This document shows, one piece after another, positions 1 through 6,918 of a stretch of DNA of 64,000 bases (position 1 is the first letter of the stretch; the number at the start of each line of letters is the position of its first letter). The translations under genes and the position numbers were made by a program. The notes beneath the pieces were generated by a model, which saw nothing but the letters and a program-made list of their open reading frames with translations, had not been told where the DNA came from and did not search any database. Source of the stretch: Paenibacillus sedimenti (GTDB lineage Bacteria; Bacillota; Bacilli; Paenibacillales; NBRC-103111); assembly GCF_014534655.1 (NCBI RefSeq), contig NZ_JACVVD010000003.1, positions 744,001 to 808,000 of the forward strand. Reading direction: 5' to 3'.

Positions 1-440
1 ATGTTTGCGACATCGAAAAGATTCATGCGTTTGGAGTACACCCACCGCGTCTTATTGTCCAGTTCAATGACCACAGAACCCGGCTTATAAATAATTTGTT
101 TAATATTTTTAGCTTCAACAACAAGTTCCCTTGAATATCCTCTTTTCGCAAGACTCGTCTTACCTACCTTTAAATAGGGGCGACGTGCAAAATACATTAA
201 CAAAGCGACTAATAAGTACCCGCAAATCGTAAACAGATACATGCCGTTCTGATCAGCCTTTGTGTAAGTAGCTGCTAAAAACAGAAAAATGATGAAGAAC
301 AGTAAAGGCAGCAGTAAGCTCCGTCCTTTAAACACCAAAGGTTTTTCAGGGTCGGAGATCGGGGCTTTCCCTTGCTTCGACCTGGTTATATTCGCTTTTT
401 TTGCATTTTTACTAACCATTCTTTCCCACTTGCGCGACAT
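1..440 (-). CDS. Partial small membrane protein, C-terminus beyond window
   Basis: Translating the minus strand from the ATG at 440 gives an open frame of 146 residues running off the window edge without a stop. GGAGG lies 7 nt before this ATG. The N-terminus is basic (MSRKWERMVSKNAKKANITR). Two hydrophobic stretches follow at about residues 41-60 (SLLLPLLFFIIFLFLAA) and 67-85 (MYLFTICGYLLVALLMYF). Then comes a soluble part containing KPGSVVIELDNKTRWVYSKR, which looks like a beta-rich cytoplasmic domain. I do not recognise the family. The ORF on the opposite strand at 289-483 is its shadow. Existence is well supported; function is unknown. Confidence 0.75.
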   Translation of the reverse strand, partial: MSRKWERMVSKNAKKANITRSKQGKAPISDPEKPLVFKGRSLLLPLLFFIIFLFLAATYTKADQNGMYLFTICGYLLVALLMYFARRPYLKVGKTSLAKRGYSRELVVEAKNIKQIIYKPGSVVIELDNKTRWVYSKRMNLFDVAN

Positions 441-558
441 GCATGTACCTCCCAGTTTGCTGCTACCATATAAGGACTTGTAGAGCTTATCCTTATTTCA
501 CTGGAAAGTTGTCCATTTGTCAAGCAAGCTGCAAGACTTTATCGTATATTCCAGATTA

Positions 559-1599
559 TTACGCGAGCGTCCGCATTAGCCAATCAAACGAAACTCGTCC
601 GCTTACTTCGTGAGCCCCCGGGAACAAATCGCAAGTAAGCTGATCTCCGGCGTTTTCGCGCTCATAGATGGACTTTAACTCCCGAACTGCTTTCTCAAAA
701 CCGGCGGCCGGGAAGATCGGGTCACGATCGCCCGATTCCAGAAACAGCGGACGCGGTGCAAGGAGTCCCATCAATTCGGGAAGCTCGGCATGCATGAGAA
801 TGCCCGGCATGAAGTTGCAGATGCAGTGATGCACGGCCATGATACTGTCCTTGAATGTATTCGGAAATCCGATCAACACGGATGACCGGATTCGTTCATC
901 CAGCGCAGCCGCCACATAGGCGATCAAAGAGCCGCCGGAGAAGCCGACGATGCCGATTCGCCCTGGATCGACCTGCTCAAGCCCGCTGAAATAATCGAGA
1001 GTGCCCAGCATTTCATTTACTCTCAGTCCTGTCAAGGTTTTGCCGAGCATCAGCAATTGCGTCGACATCCGATAACATGAACTAGGCGCGTTAGGATCCT
1101 CCGCAACATCGGCCTCCATTCGGCGTTCGCCGAAGCCGATGACATCCGGCGCGATGACAAGCATCCCATTACGAACCAGCTGCACGGCAAAATGGTTGTA
1201 AATATCCGGCTTGCCCGTATCCTCCGTACCATCCGCCAGCATACCGCATATTTGCCTGCTGCCGTAGCCGTGCCCATGCACGGCGATCACACCAGGGAGC
1301 TTACCCCTTGCTCCGGCCGGTTTCAATATGTAGGCGCCGAACGAAAGACCCGGAATTACCGACAGCTCGACGCGTGTTCTTGTATACCCTTCACATGCCT
1401 TCTCTTCCAGTACGACAGAATGGATTTGTGACGATCGCTCAAACTCCCCTAACGAATCCTTGAGGGAATGGAGCAACTGCTCTTTCCGCTGTGCTGCCGA
1501 CTCCGAGTGCTGTTCGCGCCACTCGCCTGCCTGCCTATATAACTGCTCCAAGTACGCGTCTCCTGTCCACAACGAGAACACCTCTTTTCTCTTTTTCAT
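559..1599 (-). CDS. Alpha/beta-hydrolase, possible polysaccharide deacetylase
   Basis: A 346-residue alpha/beta-hydrolase of the dienelactone-hydrolase/acetyl-esterase type, with no signal peptide, so probably cytoplasmic. The oxyanion region is GVIAVHGHGYG (about 103-113). The nucleophile elbow GFSGGS gives Ser221. The likely acid is Asp291 or Asp293 (SGDRDPIF) and the likely base His330 (FPGAHEVSG). It lies 31 nt downstream of the first GH88 gene on the same strand, so the two are probably co-transcribed. The context suggests removal of acetyl groups from imported oligosaccharides, as xanthan mannose is often 6-O-acetylated; this is inference. The ATG at 1599 has a poor ribosome site, and a TTG at 1572 preceded by GAGGTG is an alternative start. 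It could be a generic esterase. Confidence 0.8.
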   Translation of the reverse strand: MKKRKEVFSLWTGDAYLEQLYRQAGEWREQHSESAAQRKEQLLHSLKDSLGEFERSSQIHSVVLEEKACEGYTRTRVELSVIPGLSFGAYILKPAGARGKLPGVIAVHGHGYGSRQICGMLADGTEDTGKPDIYNHFAVQLVRNGMLVIAPDVIGFGERRMEADVAEDPNAPSSCYRMSTQLLMLGKTLTGLRVNEMLGTLDYFSGLEQVDPGRIGIVGFSGGSLIAYVAAALDERIRSSVLIGFPNTFKDSIMAVHHCICNFMPGILMHAELPELMGLLAPRPLFLESGDRDPIFPAAGFEKAVRELKSIYERENAGDQLTCDLFPGAHEVSGRVSFDWLMRTLA

Positions 1600-1630
1600 T
1601 TTCTTGCTAATACTACTTTAAAAGGCATGT

Positions 1631-2752
1631 TTAGAAAATGCGGTGTTTCCAGCCATTCAACTTGGACACGGCTTCAACATAATAATAGTCGCCGAAAATA
1701 AGCGATACATCAATGAACGAGGTCCCGCTGCCGGTACCATGGAGCAGAATCGCTTCATGCTCCGGTTGATCCCAGGTAGCATAGTTTTCAGTGAGCGAGC
1801 GCAAAATTTTCTCCGCTGCTCCGCCGTACAGCCCTTTCTCTCCTGCCGGTACCAATCCTGCAAGCTCCAGCAGAGCGGAAGCGGCGATGGATGCAGCCGA
1901 GCTGTCACGGGACATTCCTTCCAGCGATTCCAGGCGGAAATCCCAGTAAGGCACATGATCCTCCGGCAGAGCCGCGATGAAGTAATGCGCGATCCGTTTC
2001 GCTGTGTGCAAGAACCGTACGTCTCCCGTGTGCCGGTATGTATGGATGAAACCGTATAGTCCCCATGCTGTACCCCGACTCCATGTAGATTCAGCAGCCA
2101 AACCCTGACCGCCGAAGTTCTCGATATAGGCGCCTGTTTCGGGATCGAACGAAATAATGTGTTTCGTCGACCCGTCTTCCCGGATGCCATGCTGCATGGT
2201 CGTCTCGGCATGACGAATGGCGATATGTTTATACCTCGGATCTCCCGTTACCTTGTGGGCCCAGAACAAAAGCGAGATATTGAGCATACAATCGATGATG
2301 ACCCAACCGGGAACCGGTTTACCGTCAGGGCCGTTATTCCAGGCACGAATGTAGTTCCCAACCGGATTAAACCGTGCAGCCAAAAAGTTCGCCGCCTCAA
2401 TACCTCTGCGCAAGCCGTCCTCATCCCCGGTCAACGTGTGCTTGATCACAGCCGTCGGAAGAAACTGAAAGCCAACGTCATGATGAAGCTCTAATGTCGG
2501 TTTAACGAACCATTCTTCCAGGATGCCGTCCCATCGCCACGCGGCTTCCTTGTAATGTTCCTTACCGGTCATATCATGCATAATCCAAAGTATCCCCGGC
2601 CAAAAGCCTGTCGTCCACCAATCGGAACCGATATCGTCAAATTTGCCGTCTTCCCCCGCGAAGTGTGGACATTTATTGCCCATCTGTTCGATCGTACGGG
2701 TTACCTTCTGATCAAGTCTTTGCATAACGTCTTGCCAGTACGCTATAACCAT
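1631..2752 (-). CDS. GH88 unsaturated glucuronyl hydrolase (copy 1)
   Basis: A 373-residue (alpha/alpha)6-barrel protein of family GH88, which removes 4,5-unsaturated uronic acids from the non-reducing end of oligosaccharides made by polysaccharide lyases. The two acidic positions of the family are visible: HHDVGF (Asp92) and VIIDCMLN (Asp154). The SRGTAWGLYGF and RDSSAAS stretches of the fold are also present. No signal peptide is seen, so it should act in the cytoplasm after import. The frame is open further upstream, but GGAGG sits 8 nt before the ATG at 2752 and a TATAAT lies about 30 nt upstream, so I chose that start. It is divergent from the AraC gene at 2856 and followed by the esterase. 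GH105 is a less likely assignment. Confidence 0.9.
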   Translation of the reverse strand: MVIAYWQDVMQRLDQKVTRTIEQMGNKCPHFAGEDGKFDDIGSDWWTTGFWPGILWIMHDMTGKEHYKEAAWRWDGILEEWFVKPTLELHHDVGFQFLPTAVIKHTLTGDEDGLRRGIEAANFLAARFNPVGNYIRAWNNGPDGKPVPGWVIIDCMLNISLLFWAHKVTGDPRYKHIAIRHAETTMQHGIREDGSTKHIISFDPETGAYIENFGGQGLAAESTWSRGTAWGLYGFIHTYRHTGDVRFLHTAKRIAHYFIAALPEDHVPYWDFRLESLEGMSRDSSAASIAASALLELAGLVPAGEKGLYGGAAEKILRSLTENYATWDQPEHEAILLHGTGSGTSFIDVSLIFGDYYYVEAVSKLNGWKHRIF

Positions 2753-2855
2753 GTTGAATACCTCCAGTTTTTTCTTCATTATATCGCTGGGGCTCACGCA
2801 AAAGTTATGCTACAATGTGAGAAAATGTTGATATTTTGTCCTAAATGGAGGATCT

Positions 2856-3737
2856 ATGAATCGACTGTTTGAACCCGTCCGCTTTGATCGCAAAGACATC
2901 GTTTGGGATTATCTGATCCGCACTGAGAGCGATTTCAAAGGATATTATCACTGGCATCAGTGCTGTGAAGCGGTTTTCGTGCACGAAGGACAAGGCAGTA
3001 TTGTTCTCAATCGGCAGGCATACGAGATCAAGCGTGGAATGTTTTTTTTCTTTCAACCTTTTCAGCTGCATCGCGTTCATGCCGTCGTAAGCCCCGTAAC
3101 TCCCTATGTTCGATCCATCTTCTATATTGACCCAAATTGGATACAGCGGCAGCTGGCTGTGTTTCCCAAGAAGCAAGCCTTGTTTTCAGCTTTATGGCAA
3201 GGAGGCGAACGCAATCATGCTTACGATCTTTTCCAAAATGCGGGAGTGCTTGAATGGACGTACGAGTCGTTCAACCGTTGTTACACGAGCGGCAAAGGAA
3301 CTCAAGAAGATATCCTTTTAATGATAGCGCAAATTTTGAATATTTTAGATACGGAAAATGACGACAGTAAAATAAAACTCACGCCTGAGATACGAAGACA
3401 TTCGCGTTATTCGGAAACGGTCATGCGCTGGATCGAAGAGCATTATCACGAAGACGTGAGTCTGGAACGATTGTCGGAAAAAACGCACCTTTCAACCAGC
3501 TACATCTCCCGTGTATTTCGTCAGGAGACAGGCAGCAACATTACGGATTACTTGACGGCGAGACGCATGAAGCAAGCCTGCAGGCTGCTCGAAACCACCG
3601 ACTTGCCGATTGAGGAAATCGGCATTCGATCCGGCATCCCGAATACGTCCTACTTCATACAGCTGTTTAAGCGGGTTGTTGGAACGACACCGCTTCAATA
3701 TCGAAAGGACAGAATGACTACACATAGGACGAAATGA
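2856..3737 (+). CDS. AraC-family regulator with cupin sensor domain
   Basis: A 293-residue regulator. The N-terminal half is a cupin-like ligand domain (YYHWHQCCEAVFVHEGQGS, about 30-48), and the C-terminal half carries two helix-turn-helix motifs of the AraC/XylS type (about 195-290: SLERLSEKTHLSTSYISRVF, then IEEIGIRSGIPNTSYFIQLF). It starts at an ATG with GGAGG 4 nt upstream. It is transcribed divergently from the GH88-esterase pair across a gap of about 100 nt, the usual layout of an activator that responds to a sugar and switches on the neighbouring operon. The ligand is not deducible; an unsaturated uronide or its product is a guess from context. Confidence 0.9.
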   Translation: MNRLFEPVRFDRKDIVWDYLIRTESDFKGYYHWHQCCEAVFVHEGQGSIVLNRQAYEIKRGMFFFFQPFQLHRVHAVVSPVTPYVRSIFYIDPNWIQRQLAVFPKKQALFSALWQGGERNHAYDLFQNAGVLEWTYESFNRCYTSGKGTQEDILLMIAQILNILDTENDDSKIKLTPEIRRHSRYSETVMRWIEEHYHEDVSLERLSEKTHLSTSYISRVFRQETGSNITDYLTARRMKQACRLLETTDLPIEEIGIRSGIPNTSYFIQLFKRVVGTTPLQYRKDRMTTHRTK

Positions 3738-3780
3738 TCTGAGCATATGATTGGAGATAAAGAATAACGGGGTGATTAAA

Positions 3781-3918
3781 ATGACTAAAGAATCAATGAC
3801 AATTGGACAGTTCATGCTTAGATCGCAAAAGCATAACCGACCTCGTCGATCTGTATTCATAATAAGGATCCCAGGAGGTAGAAAAACGGCTCGATTTATT
3901 CGATATATCTCTACCTGA
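3781..3918 (+). pseudogene. Possible gene remnant
   Basis: A short open frame of 45 codons begins MTKESMTIGQFML and has GGGGTG a few bases upstream. The start resembles the N-terminus of thiamine-diphosphate keto-acid decarboxylases (family recall, weak), but the frame decays at once. A second frame across about 3855-3945 reads as a plausible protein fragment (EVEKRLDLFDISLPESF). Together this looks like scrambled coding debris between the AraC gene and the YesN-type gene. I cannot exclude a small real peptide or chance. Confidence 0.25.
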
Positions 3919-3940
3919 AAGTTTTGTTGCCGCTTACCGG

Positions 3941-5575
3941 TTAACTATTTTTATCCCGGTATTCGCTTGGGGTCACATGCATCTCTTTCTTAAAGAGCCT
4001 TATAAAATAGGCAGGAGAATCAAAGCCAACTTGCGGAGCAATATCTTGTATTTTCAGATCTGTCTCTCTTAGAAGCGATTTGGCTTTTGCAATCCTTAAA
4101 CCAGTAATATAATCTGTCAGAACAGTTCCTGTCATTTGCTTAAAGAAGCGCGATAAATAAGAGGGATTTAAATGGACCATTCCGGCTAAACGGGTTAAGG
4201 ATAATTCTTCGTTCAAATGTTTCTGGATAAATTGCTTTAAATGTTCTATTAATTCATAGGATTTATCGATAACTTCCTTCGATTTAAACTGAAATACCAG
4301 TCCGGATACTTCCAATAAATATCGACAGCTTGAAACCCATGTTTTATGCTCATCCATAGATAACATAGAATGAATATCGATATCACGTCCTATCTCCGCA
4401 GTTATGTTCAGATTGTTCATATAATTGATAAGCATCATAGCGACCGTAAAGTAATATTGGCGCTGTATAAAAGGACCTAGAAGCTTGATCTCATTAACCA
4501 TTTCCAAAAAAGTCTTTTCAAAGTCCTCTTGCTGCCCGCTTTCAAGGCAAACCTCTAGTTGACTGATTTGCTTACGGAATAAGACATATCCAATCTCATC
4601 GATTTGATTCTGCCCCACATAATGTTCACTTAAATTATCCTGTTCCATGAGAATGATTTCTTTGTTTTGTCCAATTCCACGCCTTAATAAATGAGTAAGC
4701 TTCGCAATCTGTTTCCCTAAACCTTCCCAAGGAACCAATCGAGCACTGAGAAACATGGAAATGGGCAGTTTGATCAAGCTTTTGCAGGTCCCCTGTATGG
4801 AATCCAGCGTTTCTTCCACAATATGCAGAAAGCGAGCTTCCGCTTGTAATTTCAGCTTTGGCTGCAGCATAAAAAGCAGTTGATTGGATTGTACGGATAG
4901 ACTTATCAGAATCGTATCCTGAAGATACTCCTCCACAATATTGTGAATGGCATAAAGCAATAGTGATTTATCAGAATAGTTCATTAACTCAAACCAGTCG
5001 TCGACTCTGCAAATGAGCAGCAAAACAGGAGCATCGGCATGCAAAGGAATCTGCAGATCATGGAAACGTTTGATTCTGCTTTCTGTTTGCTCCGGCTTTG
5101 CATCATCTGTCAAACTGATCAAATACTCTTTTTGAAGTATCGGAACCGCTTCCTGCATGGTTCTTTTTGCTTTTTGCAGCAGCTGCTCCTCTTCCAATTG
5201 AAAGGAGATATCCTTTACTGCTTTATGAAAAGCTTCAAGTATCTTATCCTCCCCCTCTGTTTTCAGAATATAATCATATCCACCGGCTCGAATTGCCTTT
5301 TGGACATAATTAAAATCATTGTACCCGGAAAGAAAGATGACTTTGCATCTAGGCCATTGCTCTACAATGAGTTGCTGCAGCTCAATCCCTGTCATGCCCG
5401 GCATTCGGATATCCGTAAAGACAAGATCAATTTTATAGATGGATATCGTTTCCACCGCTTGAGCAGGCGTATAAGCACGATAAATCTCCAGATCCGGATT
5501 ACCCATTCCCCGAAATGTTTCAAATAACCCGTCTACGATAATCGGTTCATCATCAACAATCATGAGTCTGAACAA
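3941..5575 (-). CDS. YesN-type response regulator (orphan, REC + AraC output)
   Basis: A 544-residue regulator. The N-terminal receiver domain starts FRLMIVDDEPII and has the phospho-acceptor Asp55 in VFTDIRMPG and the conserved Lys in YILKTEGE. A long middle region follows. The C-terminal AraC-type DNA-binding domain contains SLTRLAGMVHLNPSYLSRFF and IQDIAPQVGFDSPAYFIRLF. I prefer the TTG at 5575, which has GGAGG 10 nt upstream and gives the standard MFRLMIVDDE start; an ATG at 5563 is the alternative and the ATG at 5647 lacks a ribosome site. No histidine kinase is adjacent. The unpaired kinase at 18373-20130 is the natural partner candidate. It lies downstream of the GH78-GH88 genes on the same strand. 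Confidence 0.9.
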   Translation of the reverse strand: MFRLMIVDDEPIIVDGLFETFRGMGNPDLEIYRAYTPAQAVETISIYKIDLVFTDIRMPGMTGIELQQLIVEQWPRCKVIFLSGYNDFNYVQKAIRAGGYDYILKTEGEDKILEAFHKAVKDISFQLEEEQLLQKAKRTMQEAVPILQKEYLISLTDDAKPEQTESRIKRFHDLQIPLHADAPVLLLICRVDDWFELMNYSDKSLLLYAIHNIVEEYLQDTILISLSVQSNQLLFMLQPKLKLQAEARFLHIVEETLDSIQGTCKSLIKLPISMFLSARLVPWEGLGKQIAKLTHLLRRGIGQNKEIILMEQDNLSEHYVGQNQIDEIGYVLFRKQISQLEVCLESGQQEDFEKTFLEMVNEIKLLGPFIQRQYYFTVAMMLINYMNNLNITAEIGRDIDIHSMLSMDEHKTWVSSCRYLLEVSGLVFQFKSKEVIDKSYELIEHLKQFIQKHLNEELSLTRLAGMVHLNPSYLSRFFKQMTGTVLTDYITGLRIAKAKSLLRETDLKIQDIAPQVGFDSPAYFIRLFKKEMHVTPSEYRDKNS

Positions 5576-5685
5576 AGCTAGTAACCCTCCTTGTCCCAGT
5601 TCGATTGGGCTGTCACAGAACTCTCCCACTTTCATGCTAATATACAAGCATCTGATTTACACTCAACAATCTTTACATCTTTAAT

Positions 5686-5702
5686 TATACTTTTTTTACT
5701 AC
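5686..5702. promoter_or_regulatory. T-rich box upstream of orphan YesN gene
   Basis: The 17-mer TATACTTTTTTTACTAC recurs with one change at 30247-30263, about 100 nt upstream of the second binding-protein gene; here it lies about 110 nt upstream of the response-regulator gene. A TTTTTACT core is also present at 23843-23850 and 58151-58158, upstream of the other two binding-protein genes. Binding by an AraC-type regulator is an inference. Confidence 0.35.
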
Positions 5703-5734
5703 TATTTGGATTCCAAATTCCCCTCACTTAATTC

Positions 5735-6886
5735 CTACCAATACAGCTGCCAATCTTTCGTCAACCGAACCAATGCTTCAAAGTAATAATAGTCACCCCA
5801 AATGCAGCACTCATCTACACCGCTATTATGTGGCTTGCCGTATACAGCGTGCAGCAATATTCCATTTGATTCGGGAGTATTCTTCGTTGTGTAGTTTTCT
5901 GTGAGAGAATGAACGATTTGCATCGCTGTAATCTCATATAAGCTTTTCGTTTCATCAGTAACCGGCAAATATTTCGCATGTTCCAGCATACCGCAAGCAG
6001 CTATAACTGCTGCAGAGGAATCTCTTTCTTCAGGTCCGTCTACAAACATTAAATCCCAATAACAGATGAGATCTTTCGGCATCCGTTCCAAAAAGTACTG
6101 AGTAACCCGCTTGTTTGTTTCCAGAAACTCAGCAGCTTTTGTGTACTTATAACTAAGTGGAAATCCATATAAAGCCCAAGCTTGACCTCGGGCCCAACAT
6201 GAATCGTCGGAGAAGCCTTGATTGGTTTTCCCGAATCGGGGTTCTCCCGTAAGAACATCAACGTAATAAGTATGAAATGTTGTTGCATCCTCACGAACCA
6301 AGTACTGAGCAGCCTTTTTCGCATGATTGTAAGCTGCTTTATGATAGCTGGGATTGCCGGTGACTTCGGTCGCCCAGTACAACAGCGGGAGATTCATGCA
6401 GCAATCGATAATCATGCGGCCCCTTTCTTCCGGGTCGTTCAGATTCCCCCACGCTTGAATGATGCCTGCCTTTTCAAAATACCTCTCCATTAACAGGTCA
6501 GCAGCTTTTATCGCGGTTTCTTTTGCTTGTTCATTTCCTGTCAAACGGAATGCGGCTACGCAAGACAATGTAAACAAAAACCCAAGATCATGTGTGTCCG
6601 TACAAATTCGATTGGTTGCTTGACGGGTAAAATCCTCGAGTTGAATCTCGGCAACTTTGCGATATTTATCATCCCCTGTGACCTCATAAGCGAGCCAAAG
6701 CATTCCTGTCCAAAAGGAAGACGTCCATTGAACATTATCTATGGCCGGATAAACAAGGTTTACGCTCGCAGGTGCAGGATATTTGTAAGTAAATATATCG
6801 AGATTCTCATCAATCTTTTGTAAGACATGCTTAATCGCAGTTTGGCAGTATGCCTGATCAATGAATGGTTTATTACTATTCGCCAC
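5735..6886 (-). CDS. GH88 unsaturated glucuronyl hydrolase (copy 2)
   Basis: A 383-residue GH88 enzyme. The two family aspartates are Asp100 (THDLGFLF) and Asp161 (RMIIDCCMNLPLLYWA). The CWARGQAWALYGF and ERDSSAAVIAACG stretches match the (alpha/alpha)6 barrel. It has no signal peptide and is therefore cytoplasmic. The start is a GTG with GGAG 9 nt upstream. It lies 32 nt downstream of the GH78-type gene, probably in one operon. It differs clearly in sequence from copy 1 in the same locus, so the two may act on different linkages or decorated products, or one may serve a second polysaccharide. Confidence 0.92.
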   Translation of the reverse strand: MANSNKPFIDQAYCQTAIKHVLQKIDENLDIFTYKYPAPASVNLVYPAIDNVQWTSSFWTGMLWLAYEVTGDDKYRKVAEIQLEDFTRQATNRICTDTHDLGFLFTLSCVAAFRLTGNEQAKETAIKAADLLMERYFEKAGIIQAWGNLNDPEERGRMIIDCCMNLPLLYWATEVTGNPSYHKAAYNHAKKAAQYLVREDATTFHTYYVDVLTGEPRFGKTNQGFSDDSCWARGQAWALYGFPLSYKYTKAAEFLETNKRVTQYFLERMPKDLICYWDLMFVDGPEERDSSAAVIAACGMLEHAKYLPVTDETKSLYEITAMQIVHSLTENYTTKNTPESNGILLHAVYGKPHNSGVDECCIWGDYYYFEALVRLTKDWQLYW

Positions 6887-6918
6887 TAAGTTTCACTCCT
6901 ATTATCATTTTAAATCTC

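Noticed and set aside
289-483. 64-codon plus-strand frame at the left end
   Set aside because: It lies opposite the partial membrane-protein gene (1-440), which has a good ribosome site and membrane helices.
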